Of a stretch of 64,000 nt of DNA, positions 1 to 11,061 are shown one piece after another. Source of the stretch: Heliocidaris tuberculata (lineage: Eukaryota; Echinodermata; Echinoidea; Camarodonta; Echinometridae). The notes below the pieces were generated by a model. It did not search any database, was not told the DNA's origin, and worked only from the letters and a program-made list of their open reading frames with translations. The number at the start of each line of letters is the position of its first letter. The first letter of the stretch is position 1. Where the stretch lies: the NCBI GenBank assembly GCA_025618425.1, contig CM046842.1, positions 33,059,885-33,123,884 on the forward strand, written 5' to 3'. The translations under genes were made by a program, and so were the position numbers.

Positions 1-415
1 CTGTCAATTTATAGTCGGATAATTCTAATTTCGCAAGCAGAAGGGAAAAACAAATAGTCAATTCGAGGGGTCGAACCCATCCTAATACAGGGTACACATA
101 ATTGACTGTGTACTACACAGGATTACATTATTGGACAAAATTTTAAAGTATTACAAAGATATTAAAAATAAAATGAAGGATTTTTCATTTTCAGTATGGA
201 AAAATTCATTGAAAATCTCCCTACTTTTATATTTTCAACTTAGATTTTGATATCAAACTTACATAGCAGTAACACCCCTATGAATTGGCATATTACTTTC
301 GCAGATGGAGCTCGTCGCAAAAAGTCAGAGCTAATTGAAGGAGTATTAATGCAAAAAGTCAGAAAAGTAATCGACTGGGAATAAAATTCGAGTGGGGAAT
401 TTTGGAGCGGCCGCG
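1..415. other. AT-rich non-coding stretch, no gene seen
   Basis: No coding signal or recognisable repeat was seen. The only open frames are short and run into the poly-G tract that follows. Confidence 0.5.
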
Positions 416-1894
416 CCGGGGGAGCGACCCGTGGGGGGGGGGGGGGGGGGGGGAGCACTCAGGTATATTGGTGTACACATGCGCGTCCCAAAAAACGCGT
501 AATACATGTAAGGGGTCTTTTTTCATCCAGGACGCGTAACGCGCGTTACGTGTTAAGGGGTCCGAAAACGCCGATTTTCAACAAAAAGGGGGTGCTGAAC
601 GGAATGCGGCCAAACGCGTTTAGGGGGTCATTTTCATTCCGGCGGCAATGTCCTACATAATTGAAGTAAATAATAACATTTGTAATTTAACCAACAGCAG
701 TTCCTATATGTATGGTCAGGGGTCCTAAAGCTACGCAGGTCCTAAAGCTACGCACCCCGCAAATACGCGCAATGCGACGCGTTCAATGCGCCAAACTTTT
801 GGTGTGACTGAGCAACGAAATTATAATTTACGTTCGCCAAAAAGAATGAGTAATTTTCCTTTATGTTTGGTGATATTATCACTATTTGCAAATCGGGATG
901 AAATTCACGTCAGTCAGCTTAAAAATCAAGATTTGCATTCATTTATTACGTGTGCGTAGCTTTAGGACCCTTCCATTTTTCAACCAAATTCGACATGGGT
1001 ATCGACATCGACTTGAAAATTAATGTTATTGATATTTTTCCGTCATAATTTTCTCAGGAATTTAATTTAAGAATATGAAGAACCAAGATATATAAAAGAA
1101 TTTCGCATAAATTATTGAAAAGGTGACTTTTTAGCCACTGGAAACAAAGTGCGTAGCTTTAGGTCCCCCCATCATACAGTTTATTTTGTTTGCCTTGTGT
1201 GAATAATTTATCCACCAAAGGTGAAGAATATGTCAGTTTGCAAAAGGTGATCTTGAATTCAAGTGGTGTATTTTTTATGTTGGTTAAGTTAATCTTGTTT
1301 AGGGAGTAATATTTAAGACAAACATGTTTAGGGGGTAATCACTTATACATGTACAAGCTTATCTGAAGATAACCTTGTACTCAGACTAGCTCTTTTATGG
1401 GTGAATAGGCTTCAATAGCTATTGTGTGTATCAGCAGGCCCTTTTCCAGGCTAGATCATTCATACAGGAAAGGAAAATAATTATTTAAAATTTCACTTTC
1501 AATTCTGAATACCCTAATTTGTGGCACAGTAAGAGTGGAAGAGTCCATGAATCAGGTAATCTAGCAAATTTAAGAAAATTAAATCTTGCTTAGAGCAATT
1601 TTGTTGTCTGTTTTTGACTGCTGCAACAGTGAATGTTGGACACAGTCCCACATAGGCAAGGGCCCATGAGTGGGGGGTAATATTTCAATCAAACCTGTTT
1701 AGGGGGGTAATTTTTATGAAAAAACACGCGAAATCCTCGTTAAGGTGTAATTTTTACGAAAAAAAAGCACGCAAAATCCTTGTTAAGGGGTGTCTTTTCA
1801 CCAAAGTATGAAACTTGTTTAGGGGGCATTTTTTAAATCCATGGACACGCATGTGTACACCAATATACCTGAGTGGCCCCCCGGGGGAGCGACC
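416..1894. mobile_element. Putative 1.4 kb DNA transposon with 33 bp inverted ends
   Basis: Positions 456-488 and 1843-1875 are inverted copies of each other (end CACTCAGGTATATTGG) with one or two mismatches. A 14 bp direct repeat, CCGGGGGAGCGACC, lies just outside at 416-429 and 1881-1894, but a poly-G run separates the left copy from the inverted repeat, so it is an uncertain target-site duplication. The interior has no transposase-like frame. Both ends contain related runs of the form TTAGGGGGT. A second inverted-repeat element is nested inside. Confidence 0.55.
721..1166. mobile_element. Nested MITE-like element with GGTCCTAAAGCTACGCA ends
   Basis: The 17-18 bp motif GGTCCTAAAGCTACGCAC is present twice in tandem at 721-755, inverted at 952-969, and inverted again at 1149-1166. 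This fits a short nonautonomous inverted-repeat element, possibly two overlapping copies. No coding capacity is visible. Confidence 0.5.
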
Positions 1895-2045
1895 GGCCCA
1901 TTTTGTTGTTGACCGGCTGGCAGGGAAAACTCCCCAAACTCCCCGGTGCATGGCTAGTCCGCCCCTAAATGTTGCCACTTTAGACAGCACCTTGGGTACG
2001 TTTCCATGGCCCACAACCAGACAGCGTATAGAGACGAACACATTT

Positions 2046-2116
2046 TCTATTGTTAGTGGGGGGGGGGGGGGCGGGGGGGATGAATAGATCACCCCCCCCC
2101 CCCCACACTAACAATG
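2046..2116. repeat. Inverted repeat around opposed poly-G and poly-C runs
   Basis: A 9 bp word, TTGTTAGTG, is followed by a G run, and after a short spacer a C run is followed by its inverse. The strand can fold into a G:C-rich hairpin. All open frames here are products of the homopolymers. Confidence 0.55.
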
Positions 2117-2595
2117 GATGATTATGCGTGTCTACGCCCGTGTCCACAACATAAATTCTCCGAGAGGGAGAAGTATAATGAGTCAAGTTTAGGTTCATTT
2201 AATTCGGCGGCAGAATTTTCTTTCATGGGGGCACTTTTCTTTTTCTTTTTTTCTTTTTTTTTTGGGGGGGGGATGTGGCACTTGAAAAACTTGGTGGAAA
2301 AGACGGATGTACATTTACTCCAACGATTCGACATCTTTACCCCCTCCCCCTTTTTTCTTTATTATTATATTTTTAAAATCCTCATAGTCATTTATAACTT
2401 AGGGACCTGCATGTATATTATACAATCATCTTCCTTGACAAGGGTGGATGGTAATAAACTGGTTAGCTATTTGAGAGCGAGTTTAAATAAGAATTGAGCT
2501 GACACCCATTCTGTTTTCTGTATGAATTTTCAGTGCTTTATCCTTCACTGAGCTTTATCGGGACAGTGCTTGCATCACGGTGTTAAAGATAACTT

Positions 2596-2960
2596 CAGTT
2601 CTGGCCATACGTAACTGCATTGTGAAAGAAACTCGGAAGCAGTTGGGAAAGTTTAGCTATATAGAAAATAAAACTTTGTGTATACAGTAAACGGTTTTTG
2701 GAATGATCAAAATGATAAGATATTGATTGACTCAATCTCGCTGAAAAGCACATGCACTTCACACAGAAATGGGACTACACAAACTTGGCATGAATGTTCG
2801 GCCCGAACACTTCAGCTATAATTTCTCTTCATATTTTGAATATGAGGGCATTTGAAGAGCTATCTTTTTCAGGAGACTGCTTTCTTCCAAACTGATATAC
2901 ATGTATATATAGAAAGAATGAGAAAGCTCACAAAATAGTTTTCACCTTTACCAGAACCAA
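2596..2960 (-). repeat. Dispersed ~400 bp repeat, family R1, copy 1 (inverted)
   Basis: This segment is the reverse complement of the sequences at about 19530-19910 and 29941-30345. Shared landmarks include the CAGTTCTGG-type end, GTGAAAGAAACT, AGCACATGCAC and a pyrimidine-rich tail. One end reads like TTAAAGGGAAGGTTGAGTTC in the other copies, so the family is probably a nonautonomous DNA element. No reading frame is shared among copies. Confidence 0.6.
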
Positions 2961-3477
2961 ACCTTCTCTTTAAATTCTGTATACTCAGAAGAAGACAGTC
3001 TGTTGCGGGCCACGGGACCGGGGGGGGGGGGGGGGGCTGCAGTCCCCTACTTTTTTGAGTAGACACGTTTCATAAAATTGTCATTAATGAGTGAAATCAA
3101 ATGATCAGCCCGTCCACTTTCAAAAATGCTCCGCGGCCCCTGTGTTCTTTTGTTTTGCACTGTATCATATCACTTCTCCAGGGGGGGCGCCCCCTCCTTT
3201 GAAGCCAGAGGGGGACCGAATCGGCCGCCCCCTTTTTTCAGGCTGTCCGGGGGGGGGGGGGGGGGCGAATCGGCCGAATTCTGGAGGACAGCAGTGGACC
3301 CAAAAAATCTGATAACCTTTATTTATTCATTTTTTTTAAATTTTTTTATTTTTTGCTTGTCACAAAATTTGTGTGACCCTATACAAAATCCTGAATCCGC
3401 CCAGGCCTGCTTCTCTAATACAAAATGCTACCATGTTAGCCATCAGGGGCTTGCTATTCATTTAACACGTGTTATGG
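2961..3477. other. Homopolymer-rich non-coding stretch
   Basis: Contains poly-G runs near 3019 and 3250 and a fragment near 3380 resembling the edge of the GGCGGATCC-type hAT MITE seen at 4602. No gene seen. Confidence 0.4.
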
Positions 3478-3672
3478 GTAGCGGTCCTTATGAATAGTTA
3501 TGAATAGTGGTCCTTATGAATAGCGAGGTAATTTGTCTATATGGTTTGCTCGCTATATTATAGAAGGGCCGCTATTCATACAAAGCCGCTATTCATTTCA
3601 CGCGTTATGGATAGCGGTCCTGTAAGTGGTCCTTCTGAATAGCGGTCCTTATAAGTACTAGCGAGGTTACCC
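3478..3672. repeat. Dispersed repeat built of GAATAGCGGTCCTTAT units, copy 1
   Basis: The word GAATAGCGGTCCTTAT and its inverse occur several times, ending in GCGAGGTTACCCC. A second, direct-orientation copy is at 32990-33269. The internal inverted words would allow multiple stem-loops. No coding potential. Confidence 0.6.
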
Positions 3673-3824
3673 CGAAAAAAAATATAGAAAGAGACCAGTG
3701 AAGGTTTGAGCAAATTCCAACAAGAAATAAGAAAGTTATGATTTTTTTGAAGTTTTTATCAATCAAAAATGACATATTGGCAACTCTGTGACATATCTTG
3801 CGAGCTCCTATCCCATTTGCCCTG

Positions 3825-4284
3825 ATTCTAGGACAACTACCCCCTAGACAACTACCCCCCGAACAACTACCCCCGGAAAATCACCCCTGGACGACTACCC
3901 CCCTAGGACATCTACCCCCCAGGACAACTACCCCCCAGGACAACTACCCCCAGGACAATTACCCCCCCCAGGACAATTACCCCCCAGGACAACTACCCCC
4001 AGGACAACTACCCCCCAGGACAATTACCCCCAGGCCAATTTTTCCGGGGGTAGCTGTCCAGGGGGTAGTTGTTCGGGGGGTAGTTGTCCGGGGGGTAATT
4101 GTCCTGGGGGGTAGTTGTCCTGGGGGGTAATTTTCCTGGGGGGTAGTTGTCCTGGGGGGTAGTTGTCCTAGGGGGTAGTTGTCCTGGGGGGTAGTTGTCC
4201 TAGGGGGGTAGTCGTCCAGGGGGTGGTTTTCCGGGGGGTGGTTGTCCGGGGGGTAATTGTCCAGGGGGTAGTTGTCCGGATACG
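3825..4284. mobile_element. TU-like foldback element, family B (GGACAACTACCCCC units), copy 1
   Basis: The left arm is about 13 tandem units of GGACAACTACCCCC(C), mostly 15-17 bp apart. The right arm is the inverse unit, GGGGGTAGTTGTCC, repeated about as often. A 10 bp direct repeat, ATTTGCCCTG, flanks it at 3815-3824 and 4285-4294 and is a good target-site duplication. The ends ATTCTAGGACAAC and GTTGTCCGGATAC recur in the copy at 30745-31077, which supports these as real element boundaries. It has no coding capacity; a reading frame across the units is an artefact of the period. Confidence 0.72.
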
Positions 4285-4601
4285 ATTTGCCCTGTACCCA
4301 AGAAATAATTAATTGCCATTTTCTCTAAAGAAAATATTCAATAATACATGGACCTTACATTATAAGCATTGCTCATATGTTGTTTTTTTTACACAAAACA
4401 AGTGTATGAAACAAAGCTATTCCTCCATCACAAAATAAGAAAATGAAAATTTATATGATTTTTTTTTGTACTGAGCAAATGGGGGAGGAGCTCGCAAGAG
4501 TCACGGAGTTGCCGATTTGACTGTGTTTGATTGAGTACAACTTCAAAAATTCATAACTTTGTTATTTCTTATCAGATTTTTCTCAAACTTTCGCTCATCT
4601 G

Positions 4602-4813
4602 CAGTGGCGGATTTAGGGGGGCACATCCGGCCCGTGCCCCCCAGAAAAGTATGCATTGTGCCCTCCCTTTTTGTGATTGTGCCCCCTTTTAGACCCCCCC
4701 CCCCCCACCACTGAGGGACTTTTGGAGAGCTGACGAGACCCCCAAAATACGGGTCTCCTTTTTTGCATTTGTGTGCCCCCTTCCCCTGATACAAAATCCT
4801 GGATCCGCCCCTG
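4602..4813. mobile_element. hAT-like MITE with 8 bp target-site duplication
   Basis: The ends are CAGTGGCGGAT and the inverse-like ATCCGCCCCTG. The 8 bp flank CTCATCTG is present at 4594-4601 and 4814-4821. An 8 bp duplication and CAGTG-type ends fit nonautonomous hAT elements. The interior holds a poly-C run. Confidence 0.7.
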
Positions 4814-4874
4814 CTCATCTGCTTCTCTCATTTTCTACCTTTATTCCTAATACCAGGGTGGACTTTCCCTTTAA

Positions 4875-5235
4875 CTAAGCTACTTCAGGAGCGAGTAAAG
4901 GAGAGTATAGGGAAACTTCAAGATCACCTTTGTGGAAAAAAAAAAGGTGCAGTGGTTTGGTCATGAGAGATGGAAGAATAGCTTGGCAAACACCATCTTG
5001 CAAGGAGGAACCAGTGGCAGAAAAAAAAGGGGGCAGACGGGCTAAGACCTGGATTGATAACATCAAGCAGTGGACAGGAATGTCTTTTGAGCAGCTAACT
5101 AGAACAGCCGAAGACAGAAAGTTTTGGAGAACCTGTCAACCGCATTGTCTCAAGATCCATCACATTGTCGACCCAACGGCCTCCAAGATATGGGACATAG
5201 ATACTATAGATAAGCTATTTCTTACATATAAGTAG
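4875..5235 (+). pseudogene. LINE reverse transcriptase C-terminal remnant
   Basis: An open stretch ending at 5235 reads as the C-terminal tail of an endonuclease/reverse-transcriptase polyprotein. It has a GLVMRDGR segment, then KGGRRAKTWIDNIKQWTG, then an ...RTAEDRKFWR segment. From memory this order (FGHVMR-like, basic G-R-P-like, W-D-I-K-W, then aDRxxWR) is typical of many animal LINE ORF2 ends. The upstream reverse transcriptase domain is absent, so this is a 5'-truncated dead copy. Confidence 0.65.
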
Positions 5236-6111
5236 GGATGGCGAAATAGAAAAAAAAATGGAAAAATCATCGTCCTCCCCCCCCCCCCCCCCCCCCCCAC
5301 TTCCGGAAATTTGATTTTTTTTTTTTTTTTTTTTTAAAAATTTATAGCAAAATTAATAATGAATACGGTAAAAGACTCTAACAGACTTTTAGGCTCTGCA
5401 AGTGCTCGAGAATGCATGCAACGTTTAGACTATAACCCGTGAGCAAAAATGGAGAAAAAAACCCTTCTCGCTCGGTCGCGCTATATATACGCTCCCTCGC
5501 ATAATATCAATTAACTGAGGGGGTAGTCCATAGGGGTAGTCCCTTTCGTGACCCTCGCACCTCTCGTTCACTGTGCTCCCTCGCATGTCCCCCCCCCCCC
5601 CCCCCCCCGCCTAGTGCTTCCATCGATAATTGTATACAAGATGCTTCACGGCTGACTCCCATCGATCAGTAAACTCATGACATCAATATCACCATGATGC
5701 AGTCTACAGGCTTCGAAGTTCCCATGTTGCTCCTTAGCTATAGCTTGCAGTGTTTTAATATAAGATGTCATTTGACCTATATAGATCGTGGTTTTGTTAG
5801 CGTTGGGGGAAGGGGGGGGGGGGTGAGGGTTACGGTTGGTGCCTGGGGAGGATCCAGAATTATGTAAAAAGTGGGAGGGCACAATGCCAAAGAAGTACAC
5901 AGGGGGCATTTTTTTTTTTTGGGGGGGGAGGGGTTGAGCCTGAGGGAGTTCAAGGGCATCAAAAGAGGCCCGGGCACGCGGGTCGGTTTGACCGCATGCA
6001 TATATAATGAGCATAATGGTTTATGTCAACTTGAAGATGATTTCCAATCCGTAGATAGGCATTTCATATTATTGTAATCAGATAAGAACTATATCGAGAG
6101 AGCTATAGAGG

Positions 6112-6155
<44 letters not shown>

Positions 6156-6337
6156 GCGAAAAAGGTGAGGAGGTAGGGAGGAGTATACAGGGGTACGGTG
6201 TAGTCACGTGACTAAGCCGGCATAATTTACACCTAACCCATCGACCTAACCCCATCCCGATTCATTGAAGACCATCCCCCACCCTACCCAACCCTATGGC
6301 TGCAGCGGCGAGGGGGTGTGGGGTATCACCCCCCCCC

Positions 6338-6375
<38 letters not shown>

Positions 6376-6667
6376 CACTCAAATTACTGTCGGCAAACAA
6401 AAAGGAGGGGGAGGGAGAGGGAAGAGGAAAGAGAAAAGGAAAAGAAGAAAAGTACTGAAAGGAGAAGAGAAAAAAGAATAGAAAAAAGAAAAGGGAAAGG
6501 AAAGAAAAACAAAACAGAAAGAAATGAAGGAAAGGAAAAGGGAAGGGGGGGGGGAAGAAGGAAAACTGGCCATTATTTTTCTCGCTTGCCTCGCTCGCTC
6601 TCAAAAACACTTGAAAGTTAATATTGGGGCAAAATTTAGGCGGCCGCGGTGAGCCCCCTTCACGAAA
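5236..6667. repeat. Simple-repeat cluster: poly-C, poly-T, (AG)n, (CA)n, purine tract
   Basis: Contains poly-C at about 5278-5299 and 5589-5608, poly-T at 5318-5334, (AG)n at 6115-6155, (AC)n at 6342-6369 and a purine-rich tract at 6400-6560. Long open frames here are low-complexity artefacts. No gene seen. Confidence 0.7.
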
Positions 6668-8431
6668 GTTCAAGGTTCAAGGTTCAAGGTTCAAGGTTTC
6701 TTTATTTCCACATGTTTTTCAGTGTTTTACATATATACAAATTTGTATAAAATAATATCAAACAAAATTACGATAAGAAGTATACATAAATGGAAAAAAA
6801 AAATAATAAAGTACAGTAATTACATATAATAAACAATATCATTATAATATCATAATTTCGGTGATATCAGGCGTAGTAAAGAAACAAAAGTGGAGGAGTC
6901 TATCAAAAAGCACAGCTTGTATTTTTGGTTCGAAATGATATTTTCCCTATTATTTTTTACCATTTAGCAGTTACATGTATATCTATATATTCAGCAGGAA
7001 TTTTTAAAGTCTATACGTTTAAATGAAAAAATGCTGGGAGCTGATTTAATGGTATTATTCAAGGAGTTCCAGAACTGTGGTCCGGTATATAAAGTCTTTT
7101 GTGCAGTAACTGTCCTGCATGGTCATTATAGATGTAGCATATTTGATTGTCTCGTGGGGTATTTGTGTACTTCATTGTTTTTCAAAAATATTTGCAATGA
7201 ATTTTCTGGTAACTGATTTTTTTTCCAATTATTGGTACATAAGACAACCGAGATTGTACAAATATAATTCGTCAATTTTTAGGACCTTGTTATTATAAAA
7301 GAGAATGTTAGTGTGAGAACGATAGCTTTTTGCAAATGATTCTCATTAGCCTCGATCTTTTGTAGTAATATAACTTTATTGAGATTTTGTTTAATAGAGT
7401 AGCCCCATGTGAGTATACCATAATTCAAAAGGGATAAGACAAGAGTGCAGTATAATACATGCAGGGTGGGCTGTGGGGAAAAAATGTTTAATGACACCGG
7501 TGTTACGTGATACCTTCTTACATAATTGAATAACATGCAGATTTCCAGGAAAGACGGTCATTATTGTAATACCAAGAAATTTGGTATTGGTTACCTGGGT
7601 AAGTGCATGGTTGTTGAGAATTCTAGCTTCTGGAAGTGCAGTAATGCTTTTACTAAGTATCATAAAATGGGTTTTATCAAGGTTAAGGGAAAGTTTATTT
7701 GCTGTTATCCAAATTGCTACGTTTTTTAACTCGATGTTGCCGATTTCTGTGAGCAGGTGTGGATCCTGATTAGTAAAAAAAAATATGTCATCAGCAAAGA
7801 GTATAAAGGATAATAGTCTGAATAAAAGATAAAAGTCATTAATATACAATACGAATAATAGCGGGCCTAATATGGAGCCTTGTGGTACTCCGCATGTTAT
7901 GTCTCCTAAAGTGCATGGATGAACAGTTATTAATAACTACAAATTGTTTCCTGTTTGTAAGGTAATTCCTGAACCACTCCATGCAAGGCCTATCCTCTAA
8001 TTCCATAGTGATTCAGTTTATGTAAAAGTATATCATGATTCACAGTATCAAAGGCCTTGGAGAAGTCCAGGAATATGCCGATAGTGTGGGAATGATGGTC
8101 AAGTGCGTTCGTGACCTTGTCGATAAGAGTCAGGAGCGCATGCATGTGTGGTATATTATGCTGTTTACGAAAACCAAATTGAACATAATTATACTCAGTA
8201 TATGTTATATTCATCAAGAAAACTAATTGTTCTGTTATAGTTATACATGATCTTTTCCAGGATCTTGGAAAAAGTTGTTAGTAACGAGATAGGACTATAG
8301 TTAGTGATCTGATGGGTATCACCCTTTTTAAATATTGGGACGACTTTTGCAATTTTCATTTGGTTTGGCACTATACCCGAGGATAAAGATATGTTATAAA
8401 TGTGTGGCAGAGGAACAATGATGCCTGGCAC
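6668..8431 (-). pseudogene. Decayed CR1/L2-like LINE, reverse transcriptase part
   Basis: On the minus strand, broken frames carry reverse transcriptase motifs in order. From the 5' side these are IAKVVPIFKKGD and NYSPISLL near 8300, GFRKQHN and [19 protein letters not shown] at 7990-8217, a G-V-P-Q-G-S segment near 7890 in another frame, and FILFADD near 7800. The C-terminal region runs to about 7280. The 3' end carries AATAAA-like sequence and four copies of the 7 bp tail unit CTTGAAC (6668-6699), as in CR1/L2-type elements. It is 5'-truncated and broken by several frameshifts. Confidence 0.85.
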
Positions 8432-9957
8432 GCCGCACGCCTATAATAAAAGGGAATAAAGTCATGGGGAAGAAGATTTTATTTTTATGAGAATAGTAAA
8501 GATAAAAGACGGTGAGGAAAGAATTAGAAAAAAAAAAAATAACGAAAAAGGAAAAAGATACGATTATGCGGCCCGCCAAAATTTGAAGTAAAAAAAACAA
8601 CAACAAAACCTTTTGTTTAGTTTACATTATTTTCATGCAGTATTGTGGATACACAATAAACATAACTGGCAGGAATCATAAGAGTATCATTTGTTTTAAC
8701 AGTCGCTTCGCTCGCTCGCAAATAGCATACCATAATCTGTTTCCCTGCATCCTAGTCGAATGCAGAAAAAACCCGAAACAAAACAAAACGGATGAAAACA
8801 ATGAAAAAATAAAGATAATTATAATTATTTTTGATATAAACTGGAGAAGTATATATTAATCTCCTTAGATGGGCCATTCGGGTATGTATGCATAGGCGTA
8901 TGAGGCGGGGGGGGGGGCAGTGGGCTGCAGCCCCCCCCCCCCCCCCCCCCCCCCGCCATGCAGATGGATTGTCACGGTTCCCATATTCGGACAGCGGCGA
9001 GGTGCTATATTATAATATGTTGACACATAATATTTGGGTAGCGAGATAGGATCCCGGATAATAATGTAATTTCTGTCAGTAACTTCTATACATTTTCACT
9101 ACGAAAAGTTAAAAACTTTTTGCTCGCTCAATTCGCTCGCTAGCAACAAATTAGAAATTGAACAGTTGATATTCGGGCAAAACGGTCATCAGCCCCCCCC
9201 CCCCTAAAATGACCCCGTATGATCGATGCCTTACATCTTCAATTTTTTTTTTGTGGCGGGTGCATGGTGGGGGGGGGGGGGGGGGGATTAAGGTGCAGTT
9301 TTTTTGTCGGCAAATTTGGGTGTCTCACGATCACCGGCCTTTAAAAATATTCAGCAAATTTGGGTGTCACACAGGCGATCCCCTGATTCAAAATCATTCT
9401 AGCGACGCCCCTGTACGGTACTTGCACTAGCTGGGATCGAGAGCTCAATGAAAAGAAAAGAAAGGATCGATGGAAAGTGACAGGGCCTCCCACGCTACTG
9501 TCAGTTTACCATGGCAACAGACGGAACACTTGGATCAACTAATTTCTGTTCGAAAAGAATTGGGAAAGAACCCCAGAGAGAAGTTAATTCTATACTCGTT
9601 AAGCATCTCCTCCGGTAGAATGTGGGAGGAGTGCTTGTTTACACGTGTCAACCAGTCCCAGCAAAAGCAGGTTCTCATTACCTAAACAAGACTGTACACA
9701 GCAGCTTAAGTGTATAAGAGAGCATGGCAATGTGCAAACCGTGCGAAAATTTTTATTCAATGTGAACGTTAACATTTCCACGGTTCACCGACCCGCAGTA
9801 CCGCTTGTTGTCAGTTTTTCATGGTGTTGTTTTTCGGCTTTGGTTATATTTAGACGTGGCCGGTTACATTGCACCAATGCTGTTACATCAATTTGCACTC
9901 TTCACGCCATTCTTATACGTAATTTTTGGCGAAATTCTACCTTCTCGATCAGGGAAA
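8432..9957. other. Upstream flank of the xylosyltransferase gene; no gene seen
   Basis: Contains poly-C at 8930-8954, a poly-G run near 9268 and fragments with GCTCGCTCGC words near 8706 and 9121. The last few hundred bases should hold the promoter and 5' UTR of the following gene, but I could not point to a TATA box or initiator with confidence. Confidence 0.4.
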
Positions 9958-10342
9958 ATGAGGCTGAAATTTAAGACGCTGATTGTGTTATCTGTGTGCG
10001 TGGGCCTGATAGCTCTTGGTGGCTATATCTACCGGGGAAGTATTGGGGAAGAAGATCACGATGGCCGGGTAGCTGCGCAAGGTGTATTCGATGACTCAAT
10101 GGTTCACGTTCACGTACCGGCTCAAGTAAGGCAAAAGCAAGACCCAAAGAAACAGCGAATGCAAGAAATAATCAAGGATGAGGTTCTAGGTAATCTGATG
10201 AATAATGCAGAGAAAGTTCGTGAGAATGTTGTAGAGGAAAAAATTGACAAAGTTAAGCCGCCATCTAGGAAGTCGAGAAAGGTTTTTCCGGATCCGATCA
10301 GCTTGAAGCCGCAGGGACCATTGAAGCTAGGAGGGGATAATG
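9958..10342 (+). CDS. GXYLT1: GXYLT exon 1: signal anchor and proximal stem
   Basis: Starts at ATG with A at -3, followed by RLKFK and the hydrophobic run [19 protein letters not shown]. The rest is charged stem sequence. The donor is GTAAGTGG at 10343. It ends after the first base of a codon, which joins correctly to exon 2. Confidence 0.85.
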
Positions 10343-11024
10343 GTAAGTGGACGCACAGTAGGCCGGTGTGTCGGGCGGCAGGCCATCGGGGAATGCGTTC
10401 AGACTTACATACGTATATAGTCACATGTAATATTTTAATGAAGGATCTACTGTACATGTACTGCCAGAGGCTTGAGGTAAGTTGATTTCATGCCCCAAAG
10501 TCACTCTGCTGATAAAAATATACAGGTCTCACAATCTATCTTTACAAAACCATCACATACGGCACTCACCTGCTCACACTTATGCGAGGTTATTGGAGAT
10601 AGGGAAGGGAAAGGTTATATTGAAATGTAAAGATACATACTACATTACAAGGTTTGGCTTATTTCTATCAATACAGTGATTCTTGGGACATAAAATCAAC
10701 TTGCCTTGAACCTCCCGCTTGAGCCTCTGGCAGTCCGACTTTGTCCAAATATTATCTTTGTAAGGGAAAACTACAGGTAAGCGTTACTACTACAGTTGCC
10801 TGTTTAACATCATAACTGTTTACATTTAATTCTAATTTACCATACCTTGGAAATCATACCTTGGAAGTAGGCGTAAAGTTATAAATACAAAACTTATTTG
10901 CCTCTCGGTGTCCACTGTTCAGTAATCAAGGGCGGATCCAGGTTTTTAAAAAAGGGGGGGTCCAAAGGGTGAGAAGTTATCATTCTGGCAAACGCAAGCG
11001 CCGAAGGCGCTAAGCGCCTCTATA

Positions 11025-11061
<37 letters not shown>

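Larger units (their letters stand above)
3676..4874. mobile_element. Foldback MITE family F1, copy 1, carrying two nested insertions
   Basis: The outer sequence matches the foldback element at 54707-55241, including the words TTGGCAACTCTGTGACATAT and ATTTTTCTCAAACTT in inverse positions. The copy is interrupted at 3825-4284 by a minisatellite foldback element and at 4602-4813 by a hAT-like MITE. The copy at 54.7 kb lacks both insertions. The extreme left end is unclear, so the start is approximate. Confidence 0.6.

Noticed and set aside
3798..4130. PPGQLPP-type proline-rich protein
   Set aside because: Same artefact from the GGACAACTACCCCC array; there is target duplication evidence for a mobile element.
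6326..6673. Phenylalanine/serine-rich membrane protein frame
   Set aside because: Comes from a purine/pyrimidine tract and (CA)n; no conserved feature.
7031..7216. Small + strand protein inside the decayed LINE
   Set aside because: Antisense shadow of the 3' part of the minus-strand LINE.
9805..9957. N-terminal extension of the first xylosyltransferase exon
   Set aside because: The upstream in-frame part contains no ATG before 9958 except internal non-start positions reached only from a TTG. The basic residues plus signal anchor right after ATG 9958 fit a type II enzyme.
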